Shown here one piece after another: positions 16,630 through 25,234 of a stretch of DNA of 64,000 nucleotides (positions are counted from its first letter, which is position 1; every line of letters begins with the position of its first letter). This DNA comes from Alg239-R122 sp041746135. Lineage in GTDB: Bacteria > Pseudomonadota > Alphaproteobacteria > Sphingomonadales > Sphingomonadaceae. The notes beneath the pieces are model-generated. The model worked only from the letters and a program-made list of their open reading frames with translations. It did not search any database and was not told the DNA's origin. Location: NCBI GenBank assembly GCA_041746135.1, contig JBGTHQ010000017.1:1-64000 (forward strand), in the 5' to 3' direction. Position numbers and translations under genes: made by a program.

Positions 16630-18579
16630 ATGATTGCGGAAGCGGGTCTGGCCTGCCTGTGGCTGGCGGCGTCGCTGTCGCTGTTGCAATTGCTGGCGGG
16701 CGGCTTTGCGCTCGCGGGCAGGGGCGCGGGGCTGGCGGCAATTGTCCGGCCCGTCGCGGTGCTGCAGGGCGTGCTGGTCGCGCTGGCTTTCGTGGCGCTG
16801 ATCTGGCTGTTTCTGCGAACCGATCTGTCGGTCAAGCTGGTGGCGATGAATAGCCATTCGGACAAACCGTTCCTTTACAAATTCGCCGGGACATGGGGCA
16901 ATCACGAAGGCTCGATGCTGTTATGGGTGACGATCATGGGGCTGTCGGGCGGTTTCATTGCGTGGCTGGAAAAGCGGTTGCGCGGCGATACCATGATTGC
17001 AACCCTGGCGGCGCAGGCTTTCGTCAGCCTGGGATTTTATGCGTTCCTGCTATTTTCCTCAAATCCGTTCGAGCGGCTGCCTTCGCCCGTGCCGGAAGGA
17101 CAGGGGCTCAACCCGCTGCTGCAGGATCCAGGGCTCGCTTTCCATCCGCCCACTTTATATATCGGCTATGTCGGTTTGTCGGTGGCTTTTTCCTTCGCCG
17201 TGGGCGCGCTCGTCACCCGTAATGTCGGGCCGGTCTTTGCCAAGGCGATGCGGCCATGGGTGTTGGGCGCGTGGATATTCCTGACGCTCGGTATCACGGC
17301 GGGCAGCTACTGGGCCTATTACGAGCTTGGCTGGGGTGGATGGTGGTTCTGGGATCCGGTCGAGAATGCGTCGCTCATGCCTTGGCTGGCCGCGACAGCC
17401 TTGCTGCATTCGGTCAGCGTACTGGCAACCCGCGGCGCATTGCGCGCGTGGACGATCATGCTGGCTGTGGTGGCATTCTCGATGTCGATGGTCGGCACGT
17501 TTTTGGTGCGCTCGGGCATATTGACCAGCGTGCACGCGTTTGCCGTCGATCCCGAGCGCGGCAGTTTCATTCTGGCTTTGCTGGCAATCTATATCGGCGG
17601 CGCGCTGGCGCTGTTCGCCTTGCGCGCATCGACGATCAAGGAAGGCGCGCGCTTCAATTTCCTGAGCCGCGAAGGCGCGCTGGTGCTCAATAATGTGCTG
17701 CTGGTCTCGATCCTCGGCATCGTGCTGATCGGTACGCTCTATCCGCTGTTGACCGAAGCGATGGGAACGAAGGTGTCAGTGGGACCGCCCTATTTCAATC
17801 CGGTGGGCGCGATATTCGCGCTGCCGATGGTGGCGGCGATGATGGTCGGCCCGCTGCTGCGCTGGCGCCGCGACAATGGTGCAAAGGTGTTCAACCTGCT
17901 CGTGCTGCCCGTGCTCGTCGTGGCCGCGGCACTGGCGCTGGTGCTCGTGTTCGCCGATGGCATCGGCCTGTTGCCGCTGCTCGGCCTGATCCTTGCCGCC
18001 GGGCTGGCAGTGGCCAGCCTGCTGCCGCTCTGGGGCCGCAATCTGCGCCGCACACCGCTCAATATCTACGGCATGGTGCTCGCGCATCTGGGCATTGCCG
18101 TGGCTTTGTTCGGGATGGCGGCCGAATCGGCTTTCAACCGGGAAGTTCTGGTCGCGGCCAATGTGGGCGATCAACATGCAGTCGGCCCCTATATCGTCCG
18201 GCTGGACGGGATCGAGCCTGTCGTCGGTCCGAACTGGACCGCGCTCCAGGCCAATATGACTGCCGTTCTAAAGGATGGCGGCGAAGTCGCCACGCTCCAC
18301 TCGCAATCGCGCAATTTCGTCTCGCCGCCGACCACCACCAGCGAGGCGGCGCTTAAGACCGACTGGAACGGACAGCTTTACGCCGTGCTTGGCGAGGAGA
18401 ATGCCGATGGCCGCTGGCAGTTGCGCTTGTGGTGGAAACCGTTCGTGCCGTTTATCTGGTATGGCGGCATCCTGATCGGCCTGGGCGGGCTGCTGGCGCT
18501 GATCGGGCGTACCGCGCGCGATATCCGGCGGCGCAGGCACGATATGCAGGACGGCATGGAAGAGGCGGTGGCAGCATGA
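16630..18579 (+). CDS. ccmF: Heme lyase CcmF
   Basis: Large polytopic membrane protein of 649 residues that attaches heme to apocytochrome c together with CcmH. The tryptophan-rich motif WGGWWFWDPVENAS, the NSHSDKPFLYKFAGTWGNHEGS stretch (conserved heme-handling region; key residues His and Trp) and the QGLNPLLQDPGLAFHPP block are present. The stop overlaps the ccmG start by 4 bases. Confidence 0.96.
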   Translation: MIAEAGLACLWLAASLSLLQLLAGGFALAGRGAGLAAIVRPVAVLQGVLVALAFVALIWLFLRTDLSVKLVAMNSHSDKPFLYKFAGTWGNHEGSMLLWVTIMGLSGGFIAWLEKRLRGDTMIATLAAQAFVSLGFYAFLLFSSNPFERLPSPVPEGQGLNPLLQDPGLAFHPPTLYIGYVGLSVAFSFAVGALVTRNVGPVFAKAMRPWVLGAWIFLTLGITAGSYWAYYELGWGGWWFWDPVENASLMPWLAATALLHSVSVLATRGALRAWTIMLAVVAFSMSMVGTFLVRSGILTSVHAFAVDPERGSFILALLAIYIGGALALFALRASTIKEGARFNFLSREGALVLNNVLLVSILGIVLIGTLYPLLTEAMGTKVSVGPPYFNPVGAIFALPMVAAMMVGPLLRWRRDNGAKVFNLLVLPVLVVAAALALVLVFADGIGLLPLLGLILAAGLAVASLLPLWGRNLRRTPLNIYGMVLAHLGIAVALFGMAAESAFNREVLVAANVGDQHAVGPYIVRLDGIEPVVGPNWTALQANMTAVLKDGGEVATLHSQSRNFVSPPTTTSEAALKTDWNGQLYAVLGEENADGRWQLRLWWKPFVPFIWYGGILIGLGGLLALIGRTARDIRRRRHDMQDGMEEAVAA

Positions 18580-19103
18580 GCAACTGGAAACTATGGCTGC
18601 CGCTCGGGCTGTTCGCGCTGTTCTTTGCCATCGCCGCAGGCGCTTTGTTCTGGCCCAAGGACGACACCATCTCGTCGAAAATGGTCGGCAAGCCGCTGCC
18701 CGAATTTGCGCTGCCGCAAGCGGTGCCGGACCGGCCGGGCGTGGCGAAATCAGACTTTACCGCGGGCGAGCCGCGCCTGCTCAACATTTTTGCCAGCTGG
18801 TGCGTCCCGTGCATCGCCGAAGCCCCGCAATTGCAGAAGCTTGCCGACGCGGGCGCGAAAATCGAGGGCGTTGCCATACGCGATACGCCGCAAGATATAG
18901 CCGCATTCCTTACGCGCAACGGCAATCCCTACACGCATATCGGATCGGACAAGCTGAGCGCGCTGCAGCTAAATATCGGCTCTTCAGGCGTGCCTGAAAC
19001 GTTCGTGATCGATGGCAAGGGTATCATCACCTATCAGCATATCGGCGATATTCGCGAGCGGGACGTGCCGATGCTGCTGGAAAAGCTGGAAGATGCCCGA
19101 TGA
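18576..19103 (+). CDS. ccmG: Thiol:disulfide interchange protein CcmG/DsbE
   Basis: Membrane-tethered periplasmic thioredoxin, 175 residues, that reduces apocytochrome c and CcmH. It has one N-terminal helix and then a thioredoxin fold with active site ASWCVPCIAEAP and the cis-Pro segment SGVPETFVID. ATG 18576 overlaps the ccmF stop (ATGA), and its own stop overlaps ccmH the same way. An upstream open frame is shadow sequence of ccmF. Confidence 0.95.
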   Translation: MSNWKLWLPLGLFALFFAIAAGALFWPKDDTISSKMVGKPLPEFALPQAVPDRPGVAKSDFTAGEPRLLNIFASWCVPCIAEAPQLQKLADAGAKIEGVAIRDTPQDIAAFLTRNGNPYTHIGSDKLSALQLNIGSSGVPETFVIDGKGIITYQHIGDIRERDVPMLLEKLEDAR

Positions 19104-19525
19104 TACGCTGGCTCGTCCTCTTAGTATCGGTTCTGTCTTTGGGCGGCGCGGTTGCCGCACAGCAGACCATGCCGCCGGCACCCTATGCCTATCGGCAACT
19201 CGCCGATCCGGCACAGGAAGCCCAAGCGAAAAAACTGATGGAAACGCTGCGCTGCCTGACCTGCCAGAGCCAGTCGATTGCCGACAGCGACGCGCCGATG
19301 GCTGGCGACATGCGGCATCAGGTGCGCACGCGCATTGCAGCGGGCGAAGACCCCGAAGCGGTGCGGGCATGGCTGGTCGAACGCTATGGCGACTGGGTCA
19401 GCTATGCCCCGGCCGTGAGCGCGATCACCTGGCCGCTGTTCGCCGCGCCCGTGCTGCTGGTGCTCATCGCTTTGTTCCTGTTGCGCGGACGGTTTCGTCG
19501 CCGCAGCGAGAGGAAAGGGCCGTGA
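19100..19525 (+). CDS. ccmH: Cytochrome c maturation protein CcmH
   Basis: 141-residue membrane-anchored thiol oxidoreductase with a signal-like N terminus, the redox motif RCLTCQSQSIADSDA and a C-terminal membrane helix (ITWPLFAAPVLLVLIALFL). It is the short CcmH, with the TPR part encoded separately by the next gene. The GTGA junction with ccmI indicates coupling. Confidence 0.95.
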   Translation: MIRWLVLLVSVLSLGGAVAAQQTMPPAPYAYRQLADPAQEAQAKKLMETLRCLTCQSQSIADSDAPMAGDMRHQVRTRIAAGEDPEAVRAWLVERYGDWVSYAPAVSAITWPLFAAPVLLVLIALFLLRGRFRRRSERKGP

Positions 19526-20199
19526 CGGGCTGGATCCTTATCGTGGGCCTTGCGATCGTGATCATGGCGGTGCTGGTTTTCGTCGTGAAAATTCCGCGCA
19601 CGTCATGGGAGTTTGTCGCCGCGGCGCTGATGCTGGGGCTTGCCGGGTACGCGTGGCAGGGCAATGCGGGCTATGCGGGCGCGCCCAAAAGCGCGGCGGA
19701 AAGCTTTACCGCAGCCGAGCGTGAATATCAGGAATTGCGGATCGCCCAGCGCAAGCGGCTCGATTACGAATTCAGCGGCGCGCGCGGCTGGCTGATCTTT
19801 GCCGACGGACAGGCGCGTAAGGGCAATTACCAAGCGGCGGCGATCGTGCTAGCCAATGCGATCGAACAGCACCCGGAAAATTCCGATCTGTGGGTGGCGC
19901 TTGGCAACGTGCTCGACAGCGCCAGCGAGGGTATGATCTCTCCGGCGGCGACCTACGCCTATCGCCGGGCGGCGGCGATCAATCCCAAAGACCCGCGCCC
20001 CGCATTCGATATGGCGCTCGCACTCGCGCAATCGGGGAAGCTGGAGGAGGCCCGCGCGATATGGGCCGAATTGCTGCAAAACAATCCGAAAGACGAAGCG
20101 ATCCGTGCCAGTGCGAGCGCGGGCGTGGCAAGGGTCGATGCCATGCTGGGGAGCCGCGAACCGGATCGCGTCTTGCCGCCGCGAACACTGCAAAAGTAA
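19522..20199 (+). CDS. ccmI: CcmI-like TPR protein of cytochrome c maturation
   Basis: 225 residues: two N-terminal hydrophobic segments, then tetratricopeptide-like repeats (GNYQAAAIVLANAIEQHPE and EEARAIWAELLQNNPKDE segments). CcmI recruits apocytochrome c to the heme ligation machine. The GTG start overlaps the ccmH stop by 4 bases and has AGGAAAGGG just upstream. The longer upstream frame is a shadow. Closes the ccm run. Confidence 0.88.
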   Translation: MTGWILIVGLAIVIMAVLVFVVKIPRTSWEFVAAALMLGLAGYAWQGNAGYAGAPKSAAESFTAAEREYQELRIAQRKRLDYEFSGARGWLIFADGQARKGNYQAAAIVLANAIEQHPENSDLWVALGNVLDSASEGMISPAATYAYRRAAAINPKDPRPAFDMALALAQSGKLEEARAIWAELLQNNPKDEAIRASASAGVARVDAMLGSREPDRVLPPRTLQK

Positions 20200-20325
20200 A
20201 CAAAACGCGGATTTGTTGCGCCGCAAAATGACTCGTGATAATGGCGCTGTTTCCCGCGCCGGAGGCACCGAGTCTTTTCGACTAGAACCGCTTTCGGAAT
20301 TTGCGAAACAAAGGGGCAGTACTTG

Positions 20326-22233
20326 ATGTCGAGCGACAGCGGTAATCCGGGCGCGAGCCACCATGGCGACGCGCATGGGGGCGCACTTGTCAAGCTGGCC
20401 GTCGGCGCGATCGGCATTGTGTTCGGCGATATCGGTACCAGTCCGCTCTACGCATTTCGTGAGACATTTGCCGGCCACCATCCGCTCGCGCTCGACATCT
20501 TGCATATCTACGGCGTTGTCAGCTTGATGTTCTGGTCGATGATTCTTGTCGTGTCGGTCAAATATGTGTCGATCATCATGCGCGCAGACAACAAGGGCGA
20601 GGGCGGCTCGCTGGCCCTGCTGGCGCTGATCAGCGGCAAGGCCAGAGAGCGGCGCTGGACATCGGGCATCATCTTGCTCGGCGTGTTCGCGACCGCATTA
20701 TTTTATGGCGACAGCATGATTACCCCGGCCGTTTCAGTGCTCGGCGCGATCGAGGGTATTGCGGTCTACAATCCTTTATTCGGACGGTTCATTGTGCCTT
20801 TGGCGGTCGGAATACTGGTATTTCTGTTCATGATTCAGCGCGGTGGCACCGCGCGGGTCGCGGCGTTTTTCGGACCCATCATGCTGATCTATTTCGCGGT
20901 AATCTCGACGCTGGGCGTACTCAGCATTATGCAGACACCGCAGATATTGTTCGCGCTCTCGCCACATTATGCGGTGATGTTTTTCGTCTCCGACCCGCTG
21001 GCGGCATTCCTCTCGCTCGGCACCGTGGTGCTGGCCGTGACTGGGGCCGAGGCGCTCTATGCCGATATGGGCCATTTCGGGCGCAAACCGATCGGCGTTA
21101 GCTGGCTGGTATTCGTCCTGCCGGCGTTGATCCTGAATTATATGGGGCAGGGCGCGTTGCTCGAGCGGATGGGTACAGCCGCGCTGGAAAGCCCGTTCTA
21201 TCTGCTTTCGCCCGAATGGTTTCGCGTGCCGCTGATCATCATTGCCACCGCCGCCGCCATCATCGCGTCACAGGCCGTGATTTCCGGCGCATTTTCGGTG
21301 ACGCAACAAGCGATCCAGCTGGGTTTCATGCCGCGTCTGCGGATCGAGCATACCAGCCAGCAACAGGCAGGGCAGATCTATATCCCGTTTATCAACTGGA
21401 CGCTGATGGTCATGGTCATCCTGCTGGTGCTGTTTTTCCAGACCTCGTCCAACCTGACGTCCGCATATGGGATTGCGGTAACGGGGGCGATGTTCATCGA
21501 TACCTGCCTGCTCGCGGTGCTTCTGATCTATCTGTGGCAATGGAAGCCCTATTATACCTATCCGTTGCTCGCGATATTTTTCATCGTCGATGGCGCCTAT
21601 CTGGCGGCGAATCTGACCAAGATACCCGATGGCGGCTGGTTCCCGCTGCTGATCGGCTTTATCGCCTTTACGCTGCTCACCACATGGTCGCGCGGCCGCA
21701 AACTGATGCGCGAACGCATGGCCGAAGGCGGACTGCCGCTCGAAATATTCGCGAAATCCGCGCATAATAGCGCGACCCGCGTTCCCGGTACGGCGATATT
21801 CATGGCCTCCAATTCCTCCGGCGTGCCGTCGGCATTGTTGCACAATATGAAGCATAACAAGGTCATCCATGAACGCGTGATCGTACTCACCGTGGACATC
21901 ATGGACGTGCCCTATGTCGATCCCGCCGAATGTACCGAGGTCAAGGATATTGGCGGTGGATTTTACCGGCTTGTTCTGCATTACGGGTTCATGCAGAAGA
22001 CCGATATCCCACAAAAGCTGAAGTCGACCAGCGTGTGTGGCGGCGATTTCAACATGATGCAGACCAGCTTTTTCCTCTCTCGTCAGACGTTGCTGACCTC
22101 GAAAAACCCGGGCATGCCGGTGTGGCGGGAAAAGATATTCGCCTGGATGCTGCGCAATTCCGCCAATGCGATGGAGTTTTTCCAGCTGCCGACCAATCGC
22201 GTGGTCGAACTGGGCAGCCAGGTGGAGATTTAG
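20326..22233 (+). CDS. kup: Low-affinity potassium uptake protein Kup
   Basis: KUP/HAK family K+/H+ symporter, 635 residues with about 12 membrane segments and a cytoplasmic C-terminal domain. Signature GIVFGDIGTSPLYAFRE at helix 1, then DNKGEGGSLALLALI and FYGDSMITPAVSVLGAIEG. ATG 20326 is preferred over the adjacent TTG 20323 because AAGGGG lies 9-10 bases upstream. It follows ccmI by 126 bases and is probably its own unit. Confidence 0.95.
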   Translation: MSSDSGNPGASHHGDAHGGALVKLAVGAIGIVFGDIGTSPLYAFRETFAGHHPLALDILHIYGVVSLMFWSMILVVSVKYVSIIMRADNKGEGGSLALLALISGKARERRWTSGIILLGVFATALFYGDSMITPAVSVLGAIEGIAVYNPLFGRFIVPLAVGILVFLFMIQRGGTARVAAFFGPIMLIYFAVISTLGVLSIMQTPQILFALSPHYAVMFFVSDPLAAFLSLGTVVLAVTGAEALYADMGHFGRKPIGVSWLVFVLPALILNYMGQGALLERMGTAALESPFYLLSPEWFRVPLIIIATAAAIIASQAVISGAFSVTQQAIQLGFMPRLRIEHTSQQQAGQIYIPFINWTLMVMVILLVLFFQTSSNLTSAYGIAVTGAMFIDTCLLAVLLIYLWQWKPYYTYPLLAIFFIVDGAYLAANLTKIPDGGWFPLLIGFIAFTLLTTWSRGRKLMRERMAEGGLPLEIFAKSAHNSATRVPGTAIFMASNSSGVPSALLHNMKHNKVIHERVIVLTVDIMDVPYVDPAECTEVKDIGGGFYRLVLHYGFMQKTDIPQKLKSTSVCGGDFNMMQTSFFLSRQTLLTSKNPGMPVWREKIFAWMLRNSANAMEFFQLPTNRVVELGSQVEI

Positions 22234-22341
22234 ACTTTTTCGATCTCAGGACCGATCTTAGGGCCAGATGATACGCATCAGCTTCCGGCGGGGACGGAAA
22301 TAATCCGCAGCAGACCGTTCGGCAAAGGCTGTGGCTGAATG

Positions 22342-22505
22342 TTCTGGATTCCGGATCAAGTCCGGAATGACGAAACTGAAAACATTGCGCTTGGCGAAAT
22401 CCCGAACGGCCAACAAGCCGTTTGCAAGCGCGACTGCGCGCCGGGGCTTATTGGCCCGCCCCGTCGGAGGGTAACGCGTCAGCGATTACCCGTGAGATCA
22501 AAAGT
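22342..22505. repeat. Composite dispersed repeat, copy 2
   Basis: Starts with the hairpin ATTCCGGA/TCCGGAAT (22347-22367, framed by CTGG and TGACG), the same second hairpin as at 10265-10295. It is followed by about 130 bases resembling 10310-10440: GGCGAAATCCCGAACGGCC, CAAGCGCG, and CGCGTCAGCGA near the end. One frame of both copies reads AKSRTA then a Phe, Ser-Ala and Arg-Gly pattern, which may be chance. It lies between kup and the convergent nitronate monooxygenase-like gene. Confidence 0.72.
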
Positions 22506-22509
22506 TCCT

Positions 22510-23484
22510 TTAATATTTCGACCGCTCCGCCAGCGATTCCCTCGCCGCGATATATTCGCGCTCGAGCCGCGCGACCATGTCCTCGACGCTATCGACCGCA
22601 TCGACCGCGCCGATACCCTGACCGCTGCCCCAGATGTCTTTCCACGCTTTTTTATCGGTATTGCCGCCTGATCCGAAGTCCATGGTTTTATAGTCGCCTT
22701 GCGGCAGGTTATCGGGGTCGAGGCCCGCATTCTCGATCGACCCGCGCAGATAATTGCCGCTGACGCCGGTAAACAGATCGGAATAAATGATGTCGGAGGC
22801 TTTGCCGTCGACAATGCCCTGTTTGTAGGCCTGGTTGGCATTGGCCTCTTTGGTGGCGATAAAGGCGGAGCCGATATAGCCGAAATCCGCGCCCATGGCC
22901 TGCGCCGCAAGCACCGAAGCGCCGCTCGCAATCGAGCCCGACAGGGCAACGGGCCCGTCGAACCACCGGCGGATTTCCTGCATCAGTGCGAACGGCGATG
23001 TCACGCCGGCATGGCCGCCGGCACCGGCCGCGACGGGGATCAGGCCGTCAGCGCCTTTTTCGATCGCCTTATGCGCGAACCGGTCGTTAATGACGTCGTG
23101 CATAGTGATGCCGCCCCAGCCGTGCACCGCCTTGTTCAGATCCTCGATCGCGCCGAGCGAGGTGATCACCATCGGCACCTGCCATTTGGCGCAGGTCGCC
23201 ATATCCTGATCGAGCCGGTCGTTGGATTTGTGAACGATCTGATTTACCGCAAAAGGCGCGGCGGGACGATCGGGATTGTCGCGGTTATGCGCGGCCAGTT
23301 CCTCGGTAATCCGGTGCAGCCATTCGTCGAGCATCGTCTGCGGCCGCGCGTTAAGCGCCGGGAAAGACCCGACGATACCCGCCTTGCACTGGGCGATCAC
23401 CAGTTCGGGACCGGAAACGATGAAGAGCGGCGAACCGATCACGGGCAGCCGCAGCTTGTCGAACAATGGGGAGGGTAATGTCAT
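22510..23484 (-). CDS. NAD(P)H-dependent flavin oxidoreductase, nitronate monooxygenase-like
   Basis: 324-residue TIM-barrel FMN enzyme of the 2-nitropropane dioxygenase/enoyl reductase II group. Motifs seen: the IGSPLFIVSGPELV start, HKSNDRLDQD, the GADGLIPVAAGAGGHAG phosphate/FMN region and ALSGSIASG. ATG 23484 has AAGGTGG close upstream; GTG 23493 would add three residues. Physiological substrate unknown; detoxification of propionate 3-nitronate is the role known for some relatives. Confidence 0.87.
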   Translation of the reverse strand: MTLPSPLFDKLRLPVIGSPLFIVSGPELVIAQCKAGIVGSFPALNARPQTMLDEWLHRITEELAAHNRDNPDRPAAPFAVNQIVHKSNDRLDQDMATCAKWQVPMVITSLGAIEDLNKAVHGWGGITMHDVINDRFAHKAIEKGADGLIPVAAGAGGHAGVTSPFALMQEIRRWFDGPVALSGSIASGASVLAAQAMGADFGYIGSAFIATKEANANQAYKQGIVDGKASDIIYSDLFTGVSGNYLRGSIENAGLDPDNLPQGDYKTMDFGSGGNTDKKAWKDIWGSGQGIGAVDAVDSVEDMVARLEREYIAARESLAERSKY

Positions 23485-23548
23485 GGCCGCCACCTTACCG
23501 TGAACGTAAGCCTTGTCCAGTTTTTAATCGCGCGGTTAAATGACAGAT

Positions 23549-24655
23549 TTAGCTATCGTTCAACGCTGTCTTGATATCGTTCCACAATATTTCCGTCGGT
23601 TCGCACCCGATCGACAGCCGCACAAAACCGGGATCGACATTGTCACCCCATCGTTCGCGGCGTTCCGCAGAGGTGTGCGTGCCGCCAAAGCTGGTCGACT
23701 GGCGGATAAATTCGGCCGTATTCATGAAACGGTCGGCCTGCGCCGCGCTCGCAAATGTGACGCCGACCAGACTGCCGAACCGCTCCATCTGACGTGCGGC
23801 AATGTCATGACCTTGATGATCCATAAATCCGGGATAGATCACGCCCTCGACAGCATGATGTTCGCGCAGTCTGTCCGCAATGATGCCGGCCGTGGTGCAC
23901 ATGCGATCGAACCTGAGTTCCAGCGTTTCCAACCCGCGCGCCACCATCCATGTTTCAAATGGTCCGGGGATCGCGCCGACTAGCTTGCGCCAGTCAAGCG
24001 CGGCTTCGAGCAAGCCGGCGTCGCGCGTCGCGATATGACCGAACAGCACGTCGCTATGCCCGTTCAGCGCTTTGGTATCCGACGCCACCACCATATCCGC
24101 GCCCAGATCGAGCGGTCGCTGGCCGAGCGGAGTCATGGTGGTATTGTCGACAATCACGATCGCGCCCGCCGCCTTTGCCCGCTTTGCGACATCCGCAATA
24201 TCGCAAATGTTCAAACCCGGATTGGACGGGGTCTCGACAAACACGACCCTGTATCCGGTAAAATCGCGTGTCGCATAATCGGGTGTCGCACACAGATCGA
24301 CGCTCACGCCATTGGGTTGCAGGTATTTCTTAGCCAAGACGCGCGTCGCCATATAGCCGTCGGAGGGCAAAAGCAGCTTGTCGCCGGATTGCAGATGGGG
24401 CATCAGGGCGGCGGCAATCGCGGCCATGCCCGACGGAAAGATGGCGGTATTTGCATCCTCCAGCACTCCTAACACCGTTTCCAGATGGTCCCACCCGGGA
24501 TTGGTCCAGCGGCCGTATTGATAGGGCCCTTCAGGCAGACCGGGCAGATGATAGGTGCTGGTGGGGGTTACACCCGGCGCAAACGCGTGGTTTTTTTGGT
24601 GCGCGTGATCAAGGTGCATAGCTAGTGTAAAGCGTGTATCAGAAGGTGCTGCCAT
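23549..24655 (-). CDS. Cys/Met metabolism PLP-dependent enzyme (trans-sulfuration family)
   Basis: 368 residues, fold-type I PLP enzyme related to cystathionine gamma-synthase, cystathionine lyases and methionine gamma-lyase. N-terminal YQYGRWTNPGWDHLE supplies the Tyr/Arg that contact the neighbour's cofactor phosphate; IFPSGMAAIAAAL, VFVETPSNPGLNICD and VDNTTMTPLGQRPL follow. The Schiff-base Lys is in ASDTKALNGHSDVLFG. The C-terminal QSTSFGGTHTSAE loop is the substrate-binding end. Which reaction it performs cannot be decided here. AAGGAT precedes the ATG. Confidence 0.88.
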   Translation of the reverse strand: MAAPSDTRFTLAMHLDHAHQKNHAFAPGVTPTSTYHLPGLPEGPYQYGRWTNPGWDHLETVLGVLEDANTAIFPSGMAAIAAALMPHLQSGDKLLLPSDGYMATRVLAKKYLQPNGVSVDLCATPDYATRDFTGYRVVFVETPSNPGLNICDIADVAKRAKAAGAIVIVDNTTMTPLGQRPLDLGADMVVASDTKALNGHSDVLFGHIATRDAGLLEAALDWRKLVGAIPGPFETWMVARGLETLELRFDRMCTTAGIIADRLREHHAVEGVIYPGFMDHQGHDIAARQMERFGSLVGVTFASAAQADRFMNTAEFIRQSTSFGGTHTSAERRERWGDNVDPGFVRLSIGCEPTEILWNDIKTALNDS

Positions 24656-24725
24656 ATATCATCCTTTGCAGCCCTCAGACTTGCCTGAAAAAAACTCCGA
24701 TGACATCAAAAAATCATATTGCAGG

Positions 24726-24750
24726 GGAACAGAATTCGATTACTAAAGTT
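24726..24750 (+). promoter_or_regulatory. Possible EcfG-type general stress promoter
   Basis: GGAAC, 16 bases, then AGTT, ending 48 bases before the response regulator ATG. The general stress sigma factor of alphaproteobacteria recognises GGAAC-N16/17-CGTT; this differs at one base. It lies in an AT-rich 143-base gap with no other clear promoter. Confidence 0.4.
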
Positions 24751-24798
24751 ATTACAGTATTAATGTTGATATAAGTTATTTTTTTTGAGAGACAGATT

Positions 24799-25221
24799 AT
24801 GGATGCGAAACCTTCCGTATTGATTGTTGAAGACGAGATTATGGTCGCCATGAACCTGAGCATGATTATAGAAGATATGGGTTTCTCTCTCGCCGGAATA
24901 GCTGCGGATTACGACACCGCCATGCAGCTTGCGCAATGCGAGTTCGATATTGCGCTGGTCGACTGCCACTTGCGCGATGGCGTAACGGGGCCCAAGATCG
25001 GCAGTGAACTGGCCTCTGCCAAGAATATTTCTGTCATATACATTACGGCCAATCCGCAAACGGTGATCGACCATTACGAGCCGCATGCGTCAATTTTGGG
25101 TGTATATCCAAAACCCGCCAATGATGACGAGATCGAGAATCTGGTCAAATTCGCGGTTGCCCGGCGTAGCGGCGATACGCACATTCCGGCTCCGGCAGGA
25201 CTTCGGCTATTTGCATCTTGA
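24799..25221 (+). CDS. Single-domain response regulator
   Basis: 140 residues, one receiver domain with no output domain. Acidic pair Glu11-Asp12 (VEDEI), phosphoacceptor Asp55 in ALVDCHLRDG, conserved Thr in YITANP and Lys in YPKPAND. The LVDCHLRDG pattern is common in receivers paired with HWE kinases. It is convergent with the HWE kinase gene next door, 13 bases apart at the 3' ends, so the two probably form a phosphorelay pair. Base composition is more AT-rich than that of the flanking genes. Confidence 0.9.
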   Translation: MDAKPSVLIVEDEIMVAMNLSMIIEDMGFSLAGIAADYDTAMQLAQCEFDIALVDCHLRDGVTGPKIGSELASAKNISVIYITANPQTVIDHYEPHASILGVYPKPANDDEIENLVKFAVARRSGDTHIPAPAGLRLFAS

Positions 25222-25234
25222 CGGGATAGAGGCG

